41,351 nucleotides of DNA from assembly GCA_002811645.1 (NCBI GenBank), contig PDIP01000151.1:1-41351 (forward strand), written 5' to 3'. The position numbers and the translations under genes are program-made. The stretch comes from Corallochytrium limacisporum. Lineage: Eukaryota; Opisthokonta. The stretch's first letter is position 1. Every line of letters starts with the position of its first letter. This document shows, in pieces, positions 20,661-31,695 of this stretch. The notes beneath the pieces are model-generated. The model worked only from the letters and a program-made list of their open reading frames with translations, did not search any database and was not told where the DNA came from.

Positions 20661-21545
20661 ATGGAGAACCCTACGACTGACTTTACGGCTGCAATGCTCG
20701 AGACCGCAGTTAAGGGTGAAATTAGAATGGACGGGAACAGGCTAGAGACCGGCTCATGCACCTCCACCTCGGGGGCCAGTGCCATGACAGAAACCGTCCT
20801 GGACACTTTACAGAATGCATGTCACGACATTGACTACACCCTCTGGTCTGTGAAATCCAAGCACATTGGAGACCTGGAGGGCTTCAAGGCACTTCGGGAA
20901 CGGGCAAAGAATTTCTTAAGCATTGTAGAGGAAGAGATCAATACAATTGAACAAGACCAAGTAGTAGAAGACAAAGAACAGGAAGAAGAGATCGGTAATG
21001 TGACTGACGCTGATACGACCGGTTTCGAAGACCTATTGGACAAGACAGTCCTTATTGTCGATGACAGCCACATTGCGTGTAAGGTCATGAAGAAGCTCTT
21101 GTGCAACGTTGGCTTCAGTCGCGTTCGGGTAGCACACAACGGCGCGGAGGTCTATTTGGATAACTCCGCTGACATTATCATCAGTGACCTCTGCATGCCT
21201 CAGATGGATGGCTTCACATTGGGTCGGATGGTGCGTGCTCGTTGCAGCCGGTCCGGTTCACTTGCCAGCTCACAGCCGATGCTCCGCGAAGACTCGTGGA
21301 ACAAGAGCACCTCACTAGATCTCGTTAGTGGAGAAGGTCAGAATGGTCCAGGCGTGCGCCTGAATCCCTACGTCGCGGACGATGGTCCCTTGCTGGTTGT
21401 CTGCAGCACCAAGATTGACGAGTGTATGGATGAGCTGGTTGAGGCAGGCTTCAACGATTATCTCTGCAAACCGATGCGTCCCGGCAATCTCAAAGCCCTG
21501 CTACGTCGCATTTCATGGTCTCTCCGTAATGCTGAGAGGACGTGA
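20661..21545 (+). CDS. Response-regulator receiver-domain protein
   Basis: A 294-residue protein with one C-terminal receiver domain (about residues 128-288). The acidic pair is Asp134-Asp135 (LIVDDS), the phospho-accepting Asp176 sits in ISDLCMPQMDG, the Ser/Thr switch is in VVCST (249-250), and the conserved lysine is Lys270 (LCKPM). It should accept phosphate from a histidine phosphotransferase in a two-component relay. Residues 1-127 are mostly helical with an acidic end (99-112) and contain no output domain I recognise. An unusual Ser-rich insertion of about 45 residues (193-240) lies between strand 3/helix 3 and strand 4. The ATG at 20661 is the first in frame (only TTG lies upstream). 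It converges on the SOD gene. No histidine kinase is present in the window. Confidence 0.88.
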   Translation: MENPTTDFTAAMLETAVKGEIRMDGNRLETGSCTSTSGASAMTETVLDTLQNACHDIDYTLWSVKSKHIGDLEGFKALRERAKNFLSIVEEEINTIEQDQVVEDKEQEEEIGNVTDADTTGFEDLLDKTVLIVDDSHIACKVMKKLLCNVGFSRVRVAHNGAEVYLDNSADIIISDLCMPQMDGFTLGRMVRARCSRSGSLASSQPMLREDSWNKSTSLDLVSGEGQNGPGVRLNPYVADDGPLLVVCSTKIDECMDELVEAGFNDYLCKPMRPGNLKALLRRISWSLRNAERT

Positions 21546-22219
21546 AGCAAGACAGTAGTGACCATTTCTGTATATCAAAAGAATAGCTCTCCTGAGGCAC
21601 CCAGATCCCTGGTGTGTCACACTCTTGTCACCTTCATTGACATACGAAACATAACATAACATAACATCTGCGTAACATGTAATGTATACATCCATAGACA
21701 CCATGCGTATAGCAAACAAAAACACGAAAGATTTTGATTCTGTGGCTTAAGCAACCGAGAGAGAGATATTAGTGCTTTAGTATTGTCTTGTTTACTTTGC
21801 CACGTAAAGATATAACGTGGACGGTTCTTCCAGTGATTCCGGGACGATTTGTTCGGCTCGCTACTCATCGCAATGTAGCAAGCGAGTCGGTGATCTTGGT
21901 GGCATGCAATCGCAAGTATCTGAATGGCTTCATTACAAATTCGCTTGTTCCACCTGATAAGTAACAAAGAAAAGGAAAGAGTGGAAGAGAATCCAAAATG
22001 ATGCGTCGGTTAGGAACTTCTGTCATTGGGGCTCAAAGAGGGATTGAGATCCGGGCGTGCAACAGTCATGCACCAGTGTTATTGAGAGAGTTGAGAGAGA
22101 GAGATGGTATGATACATATGGTGTAGTTCCTTATGATGACGACCCGGATCCTCTCCTCCTCTTCCTCCTCCAAAAACACAAAGTTCCTTTCGTTGACTGT
22201 TCGAATCATTCCAAATTGT
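21546..22219. other. Convergent 3' intergenic region with ACATA microsatellite
   Basis: 674 bp between two convergent stop codons, much longer than at the other convergent pairs here. It contains a pentamer repeat (ACATA, about four units, 21649-21667) and GA-rich runs near 22080-22105. No gene is recognised. Confidence 0.55.
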
Positions 22220-22744
22220 CTACGCTACCTTATCAATACCAATAACGCCGCAAGCCTTGCGGCCCCCGGCGTGACCAGTGGTCTTGGAGTCATCATGTCC
22301 ACCCCTGCCCAGATCATCTGGGTCAGCGTGGACGACAACGGAGCGACCAAGGATGGTATGCTCTCCAAAGAGACTGATAACCTTGTCAACCTTGGTGAAC
22401 TCGGCGACGCCGCCGCTGGACTGGACATTGCCCATATCACCAATGTGGCGCTCATCATCATCGGGACCACCGTGGGTCCTGCCATGAGGGTTGAAGTGGC
22501 CACCAGCCGTCACACAGCCCTGGGTAACGTTACCGAACTCGTGGACGTGGAAACCATGATCACCGTCGCTCAATCCAGTGATTTTGCCACTGATCTGGCA
22601 GTGTTCGCCTTCCTTCTGCTGGAAGTAGACGATGCCCTCGACATTTTGGGCGTCGTTTGGGGACAGTTTGCAGATTGCTTTGCGCATAGACATGATTCCA
22701 AGTGAGAATAAACGAAGATTGGAGGTCTCCACTCGACGAAGCAT
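22220..22744 (-). CDS. SOD1: Cu/Zn superoxide dismutase
   Basis: Converts superoxide to oxygen and peroxide. Numbered from the internal Met at 22687, which gives 155 residues, the usual SOD1 length: copper ligands His47, His49, His64 and His120; zinc ligands His64, His72, His81 and Asp84; disulphide Cys58-Cys146; guiding Arg143. The signatures GFHVHEFG and the GG-R-K-ACGVIG end are intact. The first ATG of the frame (22744) adds 19 residues rich in Arg, Leu and Ser, which could be a mitochondrial presequence. Either start is possible, and use of both would give cytosolic and mitochondrial forms. The long open frame on the opposite strand is a shadow of this gene. Confidence 0.95.
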   Translation of the reverse strand: MLRRVETSNLRLFSLGIMSMRKAICKLSPNDAQNVEGIVYFQQKEGEHCQISGKITGLSDGDHGFHVHEFGNVTQGCVTAGGHFNPHGRTHGGPDDDERHIGDMGNVQSSGGVAEFTKVDKVISLFGEHTILGRSVVVHADPDDLGRGGHDDSKTTGHAGGRKACGVIGIDKVA

Positions 22745-22981
22745 ATTCTGTTCATCATCATTGTGCACTATGATCAGAAAAATACCTGATCTTTAAATCG
22801 GACAGGTGCGGACGGACCATGGTGGACCACCAACCACGAGAATCACGCACATCGCCCCAGAGAATGGTAGTATCGTGAGGCCAACTGAGTGCCCCAGGCC
22901 CGGCATTCCTGAAGAATCAACAAAGCCACTGTTTAGTGTTCCTGTCCAGTACTGCGTAGAATTGGTACTACACAATACTGA

Positions 22982-22999
22982 ATATATATATATATATAT
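22982..22999. repeat. (AT)9 microsatellite
   Basis: Eighteen alternating A/T bases in the intergenic region between SOD and the rhodopsin-cyclase gene. Confidence 0.85.
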
Positions 23000-25152
23000 C
23001 GCCATCAATGTGGTGCTAATACCATTCTGACAACACGGCTTCGCTGTGGCTGTATACACATATGCTGAGTATAGGTGGGTTCTCGGACGTGTGGTGAGGG
23101 CCAGTATGATTACCGGAAGGGGTGTGCATGCCATCCGGCTCCATTTCCTCTCTGGGGATGACAGTGTACTAAGTAAGGGGCCGGAGGCAAAACATATACC
23201 GGCAGGTACAGGCCCCGTCAATGACAAGTCCGAAGGCACCGGCTGGCAGGTACGTGTCAATTCTATCCTTCATTTGAAAGAAAAGTCAATTCGAAGCCGT
23301 CCGGTTATGCACCATGAGGGCGTACTGTGCGCGCACCAAAGCAGCTCTTCGTGAAACATTGGATTCAAGAATCTGATGGCATTGTACAGGAAGTCCCTGG
23401 TATGTATGGTACACAGTGGCAAGTCCAAAGTGCGCGCTGTGTTTCAGCCTTCTCTGGCCGGGGCGTGCAGCGAGCAGGTGCTTGTCGACCAAGACGCCCC
23501 ACAACGTGTTGATTACTATTGTGGGCAGCAGCACGTAAAGGAAAGGCAGAGGAGAACAACGTGAGGAAGTAAAGTTTTTTCAGCCCCGCAAGCACAGTTG
23601 GGGCTGGTACTTCGGAAACTGGAGGATAGGGGACGCGCGACCAGATGTGAGGAGAGTTGGTCTGCTATCTGTCTGCCCGGCTGCTGCCTATTGATCTCAG
23701 GCACGAACGGTCTACTGCATTGATTCGGCGAACGGCTTACTAGTTTGTTTTGGACCGGGGTACCATTGGACTCCTCCGCGGAGGCCAAACCTCCCAGGCC
23801 CAGGGGCCCGGAAAGGGCGCCTTCTACATTCACTGCCATGATTATAAATTATACGTAATATTGGAAAATATTTGCTGTCTACCAATTTGAGTTTTAAAAT
23901 TGATAATTAGATATACGTATCTTACGAATATTGCAGTAATCGTCTACAGTCAGGCGGGGACCCGCTTCTGTAGGTAGCTCGCGGTGGTCGTCCTGGGGTC
24001 AGCAGGCTCCATCATCTTTGTGATCAAAGTATGGACGTGTTGAAATTTGGGTGAAGCCATACGTCATATTTGGAAATGGAGATCATCTTTTTGTGAGTTG
24101 ACGGATTGATCCCTCACTGGTCTGGCCAACAAAATGTCTCACACAGAACTTTGCTCTTCTTCAACTGTTGATGGACTACTACGTGGGCAGTATGGAACTG
24201 TCTTGTTGTTCTCTCACTCTCTCTGCCCACGCGAGTTCTACCAGGACTGATCCCCCCCCCAACACACGAGCGACCCGAGACTGGCTCTGCGGCAGAGTGC
24301 TGGCCATTCTCCTACTTCGAAGATTCTGTAAAAGTATAATTATATATGCCAATTAGTTTAAATATGTCCGTATATATTTCATCCTCGGCAGCTTCCTCTA
24401 AAGTACCTTTGGTGCGTGTTGTGTTATATTGCGTTATCAAAATTCAACAAATGTTTCGTCTGCTCGCAAATGTTGCGACTCGGTTCCAGTGTTCGTGCTT
24501 AGTAGTAGTGTAAGCGCAGTGACATATAAACTAGACTCGCCAAGAAGGAAAACACTTTCCTGGTCCCGACGACTTCTGCGGTACACGGACTGGGTCAGAG
24601 AGTGCCCGGTCGAGTGGGTGCCGTGGAACCGAACCGTGTAACGCGGCTCTCTTTCCGGTCGCACAAAATTGTGCGAGGTAGGACGAAGGAAGCCCCAGGA
24701 CAACAGTGCAAGCCTAACTGTTGGGGTACACAGATCTCGACCCACAGGCCGGCGACTCTTCTCAGCGACCAACCCACCCCCCCCCCCTCCCCCTTTACCT
24801 CCCGCGCGGCTTGGAGCCCACCGAGAGAAAGTGTGAAAACGGCGGAGGAGGGAGTGGGGGGGACACGGCCGGGAGAGATCCGTGCGCTGACGGCAAGTGG
24901 GTTTGTGTTGAGATCAAAGAAAGGGGACGGGGTGTATACGAAAAAAGCACAAAGAAGAAAAGGGGAGAGAGAGAGAAAGCGGGTGGGACGGCAAGCGCGG
25001 ATCGCGTTGGTGACCGTTCTCGGAATCCTTGACAGGTGAAGAAACGTGGTATGAACAAGGGTCGTGTACTACTCAGCAGATGGGGAAAAGTTGACTTGAA
25101 ACAGACAACCGCGCAAACAGTGGTGCCCTGGAGCCAAAACTGGTCTCCGTGC

Positions 25153-25160
25153 TATTTAAA
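25153..25160 (+). promoter_or_regulatory. Possible TATA box of the rhodopsin-cyclase gene
   Basis: TATTTAAA, 285 nt before the ATG at 25438, the same octamer as upstream of the 710 gene. A start about 30 nt downstream would give a leader of about 250 nt. Confidence 0.4.
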
Positions 25161-25269
25161 AAGAAGACCTGCACATGATGCGGAACGCAATCTAACCTTG
25201 AGCTACTAAGAGCTAGGTAGTACAGGTTGTGTGCTACATAACATTTGCTTCTCGTTTCTATCGAACTCA

Positions 25270-25293
25270 ATGGACGTGTCACAGCCACATTGA
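25270..25293 (+). promoter_or_regulatory. Upstream ORF 1 in the rhodopsin-cyclase leader
   Basis: ATG plus six codons and TGA, lying between the possible TATA box and the main start codon. If transcribed, it could lower or condition translation of the photoreceptor. Confidence 0.3.
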
Positions 25294-25360
25294 TCCTAGT
25301 CACCCTTCAAACCATACCGCTCTGAATAGGGGACATCCCGAGCTTGCATTGTCCACTAGG

Positions 25361-25384
25361 ATGAAAGTTCACGGTTGGTGGTGA
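25361..25384 (+). promoter_or_regulatory. Upstream ORF 2 in the rhodopsin-cyclase leader
   Basis: A second upstream ORF of identical length (seven residues, MKVHGWW, then TGA), ending 53 nt before the main ATG. It is out of frame with the main coding sequence. Confidence 0.3.
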
Positions 25385-25437
25385 CCAAAAGGGAGACAGC
25401 CGCATCGGACTGTAACTTTTCGTACCTCCTGTCCGTT

Positions 25438-26979
25438 ATGAGCGGTGACCCAAGGAAAGTTTCCGGCTCCATGAGCCAAGTGGGCTCCCAGCCCGACCTT
25501 GTTTTCAAGAACAATAGAAGATGGTTCGGGACTTTCATGGTTGTCAATATGGCCGTCTGGGCCCTTTGTGTTGCCGTGCTCTGCCCCATGGAGACTCAGG
25601 TCGTCCTTGAAGAGTTTCTGGACCGCAGCACCTACCGGCGCCTGTACACGGCCTATGGCTACTCCGTCACTGTCTTTGCTCTAGCTCTATGCTTTGATAT
25701 TGTTGGCTGGGTCACCGCGATGAATGAGGAGAAGCGTGCTTTCTCCCAGGTACTGATGGGTGTCTATGTGATTGCCCTGACCACATGCCTGCTGCACACG
25801 TTCAACACCGCTCCCGTCTTCATGAGCCCTTACGGTGTGCCCTTTCAGCCCAGCCGTATCCTGGAATGGATCTTTGCTTGCCCCGGCCTTATTGTTTTGA
25901 TGCATTGCCTCACAATGCCCCCCCAGGATGTCCGTTGGACCATTGCTGCTGACTACCTTGTCGGTATCCTAGGTTTTTTAGCCACCTGGCTGCCCAATCC
26001 ACACAACTACTACTTTCTTGTCCTTACCGTTATGGCCTTCTTCAAAGTCATCTTTGACATTTGGAACATGTTCAGCCAGGCCATTGAAGCCACCAGTGAC
26101 CGCCCCATCAACAAAAACGTCTTGAAGTTTCTGCGCATTCAGTGTGTCGTTACCTGGAGTGCCTTCCCCATCGGATGGTTCACGGCTGCCACTGGCAAGA
26201 CTGACCTGCTGGTCACGGAATCCCTGTATATCGTAGCTGACTTTGGGGCGAAAGTCCTACTTTCACTAGTGCTGGTGAACTGTAATGTTGATCAGATGCA
26301 TCAGTTCGAAACCAACAAACTGACCAAGATGTCCAAGGCCCTCAACGCCCAACTAGAAAAGAGCGAAAATTTGTTGAACTCGATGATGCCCGCTTCTGTT
26401 GTCAAACAGCTCACCTCTGGCGGGAATGTCGATTCCAAGGAATACGATGAAGTTACGGTCTTCTTCTCCGATATTGCAGGCTTTACTTCCCTATCCAGCC
26501 GCACTCCGCCTGCAAAGATGATCTCCATGCTGAACAGAATGTGGCAGGAGTACGACACCATAGCTAAGGGACACAACATGACCAAGATTGAGACCATCGG
26601 TGATGCCTTCCTTGGCGTGACCGGCTGTCCCGACCGTGACCACAAGCATGCCCAGAGCGCGGCAAACTTCTCCTTGGAGATCCTGGCCATGATTAGGGAG
26701 TTTCGCACTGAAGACGGTGAACCAATCCAGATACGTATTGGTCTGGCCACTGGATCGGTAACCGGTGGTCTGGTCGGAGATGTTTGCCCCCACTGGTCTA
26801 TCGTCGGTGACACGGTGACTCTGGCCTCTAAGATGGAGTCCACCTCTGAGCCCATGCGCATCCACGTCAGCGATTCTACAGCCAAATTCCTTCATGAGGA
26901 TTACAACATAGCTCCAGGGAATCCCTTCGAATTTAAAGATCGTGACATCAAGACATATTTCCTAGATGGTCGCAAATAA
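25438..26979 (+). CDS. Rhodopsin-guanylyl cyclase fusion (light-activated cyclase), alpha-like catalytic domain
   Basis: A 513-residue enzymerhodopsin. Eight hydrophobic helices: an extra N-terminal one (about 29-50) then seven rhodopsin helices (about 68-283). Retinal-binding features are complete: Lys272 with Asp268 four residues before it (ADFGAK, helix 7), Arg140, Glu143 and Trp144 in helix 3 (Glu at the bacteriorhodopsin Asp85 position), Cys148 at the Thr90 position, and WSAFP (240-244) in helix 6. A coiled-coil linker (about 287-315) leads to a class III cyclase domain (about 335-513) with metal-binding Asp345 (FFSDIAGF) and Asp389, and purine-selecting Glu385 (guanine type). Spacings match, as I recall them, those of Blastocladiella BeGC1 (Glu254, Cys259, Lys384, Glu497, Cys566). 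Differences: Ser454 replaces Cys, Thr461 replaces the catalytic Asn, Lys465 replaces the catalytic Arg. The first in-frame ATG is used. Probably raises cGMP in light, perhaps only with a partner. Confidence 0.93.
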   Translation: MSGDPRKVSGSMSQVGSQPDLVFKNNRRWFGTFMVVNMAVWALCVAVLCPMETQVVLEEFLDRSTYRRLYTAYGYSVTVFALALCFDIVGWVTAMNEEKRAFSQVLMGVYVIALTTCLLHTFNTAPVFMSPYGVPFQPSRILEWIFACPGLIVLMHCLTMPPQDVRWTIAADYLVGILGFLATWLPNPHNYYFLVLTVMAFFKVIFDIWNMFSQAIEATSDRPINKNVLKFLRIQCVVTWSAFPIGWFTAATGKTDLLVTESLYIVADFGAKVLLSLVLVNCNVDQMHQFETNKLTKMSKALNAQLEKSENLLNSMMPASVVKQLTSGGNVDSKEYDEVTVFFSDIAGFTSLSSRTPPAKMISMLNRMWQEYDTIAKGHNMTKIETIGDAFLGVTGCPDRDHKHAQSAANFSLEILAMIREFRTEDGEPIQIRIGLATGSVTGGLVGDVCPHWSIVGDTVTLASKMESTSEPMRIHVSDSTAKFLHEDYNIAPGNPFEFKDRDIKTYFLDGRK

Positions 26980-27121
26980 GGCCAGGATGTAAACAGAAAA
27001 CCATGTTTTGTGATGCTGATTCGGCTTTAATACATAGTGACAAAAAAGGGTCTTTTTTTTGTAAGGGATATTCATGGCTAAACGGACGAAGAACAGTTTA
27101 GCGAATGGGACAATTTGCAGA

Positions 27122-28297
<1,176 letters not shown>

Positions 28298-28694
28298 TTA
28301 TCTAATGTCACAGTCTCAATGACGAATAGTTCATAGGCTTCGCACTTCACAAGAATGCCGATTGAGGTGCACCTAAGTACCCTACGCACTCACGCACTGT
28401 GCGTACGTACTACACACAAAAGAAGGGACAAATCCCATTAAAGTTTGGTACAGGGCTCCGACTGCCTCTTCCAAGGTCACACGCGTCGCTTACTCCAAAC
28501 CGCCGCGAAGGAAACGCACGTTCAATTTTGTCCACCCACCAGAACTAGCAAGGTCTACGAAGCGAGTTAGAAATGCCACCATCCAAACACGAAACAATGG
28601 GCCATGTAACGCCCCAAGATAAATACAAAAATGGACAAAGAACGGGGGGGGTTCCAAGTGTTCTCAATGGATGAGACAATGGGGCGCGCGACGC

Positions 28695-28730
28695 GTGTGT
28701 GTGTGTGTGTGTGTGTAGAGAGAGAGAGAG
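28695..28730. repeat. Compound microsatellite (GT)11(AG)7
   Basis: Uninterrupted GT repeats (28695-28716) run directly into AG repeats (28717-28730). Confidence 0.9.
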
Positions 28731-29880
28731 CGCAGAGATGCCTCGAGAGTGGAGTGCGCACTGCTGGCCTCTCCCCCTGTCTCCAACCTCCCCCTCTCTC
28801 GCTCTCTCGCTCCCCTCCATCGTTGGATTTGGTGCCCCGAAATTGGCGGGTATTTTATGGTGCAATGTTCGTACATTTACTACCGAAGGCCAGGGCCCAG
28901 CCACAGCGGAGGTGCTGGGTGGGTTCCACCCCTCCTCTGCCGGGAACACACTCCCTCTGAGGGACTCCGAGTTTTTTTTGTCTTTGCACCAAACCCCGGG
29001 CGTCTGGGGTTCTAACGGTCCGCCTCCCCTCTCTCCCTCTTCCCTTCCCCCCCCCCAACCCCGCGGGGCAGCCCTCTCCCTGAGAGAGAGAGGGGCAGAG
29101 AGACTCGGTAGACCCCCCCCACCCAAGCGGAAAGCAGAAACGAAAACCCAACCAAAAAAAAAAAGAATAGAAGGGGGGAACAAAACAGAGAAACTGAAAC
29201 CGACAAAAAAAAACAAAATGAAAAAGAGAAGGGTAGCGGTAGCGCGCCCTGAACAGCCAAGGAAAGAAGAATTCCAAAAAAAAAAAGCCCGGCAGTGCCG
29301 CCCGGGGCCGAATTTTGAAGCGCAAAGGGGACATAAAGAATTGAAACGGAAAAGAGGGCCGCCGCTACCCTAATCGATTCCAATTTTGGTGGAAAGCCGT
29401 CGTCTTTGGTTTCAATAGTATATATATTATATACTACGTAGAGACTGTGGGAATTTTCACCGGGCGCAGAGACCTGTCTCCTGCTCTGCGACTGCTCAGA
29501 GCGGCGCCCTTCGACGTTTCCTAGCCCCACCCCCCGGCGGGGTCGGTAGAGGAGAGCGAATGGCGGGTGGCCGGCCGTCCCTACCCGCACGGCTCCCCTC
29601 GTCGGCAGGTCCCGAAAGTCCGTACTGGAAGTATGGACCCGGGGAGGAGAGAGAAGGGAAAGCAGGGGAAAGAGAAAAAAGAGAGGGCCGAGACGAGCGG
29701 AGAAAATATTTTGCAGCCCGCCGGCTGGGCACCCATTCCTGGGCCACCGCTTAATTGGGCCAAAGGCGCCCCCGACTCCCCCCTCCCCCGGCCCCCAAAA
29801 GCAAATACAAATGCTATATTACCCAAGCACCCAGCCCAGTTCTCCCTGCTCCCCCAAAATAAGAAAAGAAAAAATGGGGG

Positions 29881-29896
29881 AGAGAGAGAGAGAGAG
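29881..29896. repeat. (AG)8 microsatellite
   Basis: Sixteen bases of AG dinucleotide within the low-complexity region. Confidence 0.85.
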
Positions 29897-30258
29897 CTGA
29901 AGAGGAAAACGGCCTTTTTGAGTGCCCGTTCACCTCAAAACGGCTGCGCTTCCCTCTTCTTTTCCTAAAACAAAAATGCCTTACTCCTCCTACGCGGGGC
30001 GGGCATACTCTCCTCCACGCAGAAAATGATGCCGTCGCGCGTAAGCCATAACGGGGCAGCTGACGTCCCCGATTTAAATATTGAATACGCTGAAAGCACT
30101 GTTGCGGAGGGTATTTCTTCCGTCTTTGAATTTTCCATTTTTTTTCTCTTTCTTTTGTTCAGTACCGGCAAGAACCTCGGCGTGGGGGCTTTTGCTCTTG
30201 GGGGTTTCTCCGGTCGAGCAGGTTCACCACCGAAAGATAAAGCGACAGCGGCACGGCG

Positions 30259-30274
30259 CACACACACACACACA
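30259..30274. repeat. (CA)8 microsatellite
   Basis: Sixteen bases of CA dinucleotide near the right edge of the low-complexity region. Confidence 0.85.
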
Positions 30275-31695
30275 GCCAGAAAGAAAACGTACAGAAGAAA
30301 CAACGAGGAGAAGGAAACCCCCAGCGGGCGCTGAGTGTTGGGTTTGGCTGAGTGTGTGGGAATGGAAGGAACACATGGAGGAAAAAAATTGAGAACGCGC
30401 CGAAACTATTCAGACACATGAACGGCGAGTACAGCACTTGGGCGCGCGCCCCCACACGCACAGTTGGGACAGCAGACAGCCAGACATCGCTGCAGAGCGC
30501 GCGTGTCGCCTGATTTGAAGATCGAACGTGCTTGGCCTGCGCGGCCAGTTTGGACACCAGTTCGCATGATGTTGATGTCCATCGGTACCGAACCACCGAG
30601 CTGCATTCCTAGGGTCAGAGGAATTCCTGATTCATCTGACCAAGTCTGCGTACACATGGGAGCATTTTTTTGGCATCGTGATCCGGCCCAGTGTTGCAAC
30701 ATTTTCTGACTAAACCGTTTTATACCGGTCACCATATACTGGGGGCCCCATACAAACTGCCGACACTGCAAAAACACCGGAAGTTTGTTGTCGAATGTGG
30801 GTGCCATCAGTACTCACTTTGGTGGCGGTGCGCTGCAGAGTTCTAAATTGCCAATTGCTTGTATGGATGGGAAGGAAATGGTTAGTAATGACAGATGAGG
30901 ATGGATACGTATCATCCCCGGCCATGCATCGTGATCAGCAGCCTGCATAACAACGGACCCACAGACCCCACAAATAAAGTCAACAGTTCAATTTGCTGCC
31001 ATCATCGTCGCTCATCATCATCCGCCGTAAGAAGTCATATGTTCCGCTCTCCTGTCCAGTTCTCCTAAACCGTAACATGTGCGTTGCTGACCATTTGGAA
31101 AGACTCAAGGAAGTCACCGCCCACTCAATCAAAGACTGCGGCTTCCGCACTGTGCGGCATTGCATATCAGTCTGGGAACGCGAAGTAACAGCCTGGAGGC
31201 TCTCATCTCAGTAGGATGCATCATACAGTCTGCACAATCTGACTGTTGGTCGGTAGCACGAAGTAGAATCCTCGTTGCCCTTCCGAGGATGCGCCTTCGA
31301 TGACCGTTTGATGAACCTAAGGCACTGCAGCGATCGCATATATCATGGTGGAAGCGCTTTCCAGGAGGTGCGGCTCCGCTTCTCGTGGGAATTGGAGCAG
31401 GAGTACGCGGTTTAAATCCCCCCGGGGCCATTTCCTTCCAAAGCTGTCAACTCCCCGTCTCTCCGGTTCGTAAAATGAGCCCTAATATCTTCTTTTTTAA
31501 CCCGTACAATTATGTTGGTAGCAGATGTCCCACTCTTCGAAGTTTGCAAACAAGAGTCCGGATTGCTGATTACGTCAGCAAGGGTGATGGTGCAGCATGA
31601 CCAGCAATGACATGGTACAAGTGTCTCTATTACGAAAGCTTCAATGATGCTAATTACAATGACGCTTTGAGTGGCCGAGAGGGATGCCTTTCTCC

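Larger units (their letters stand above)
22745..25437. other. Intergenic region upstream of rhodopsin-cyclase and SOD
   Basis: About 2.7 kb between the 5' ends of divergent genes. It contains an (AT)9 run (22982-22999), an AT-rich island (about 23840-23940), a second AT-rich patch (about 24330-24380), a pyrimidine run with 11 C (from 24777) and a purine-rich block (about 24835-24990). No coding frame is convincing. The right end carries the promoter and leader of the rhodopsin-cyclase gene. Confidence 0.55.

Noticed and set aside
22133-22705. 190-codon open frame opposite SOD1
   Set aside because: Antisense to an unambiguous Cu/Zn SOD; low-complexity Ser start and no family resemblance.
25438-26979. 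Calling the cyclase an adenylyl cyclase or NeoR
   Set aside because: The first selectivity residue is Glu (guanylyl type), not Lys. NeoR has a Glu in place of the helix-7 Asp and an extra acidic residue in helix 3; here helix 7 has Asp268 and helix 3 has Ala at the i+4 position.
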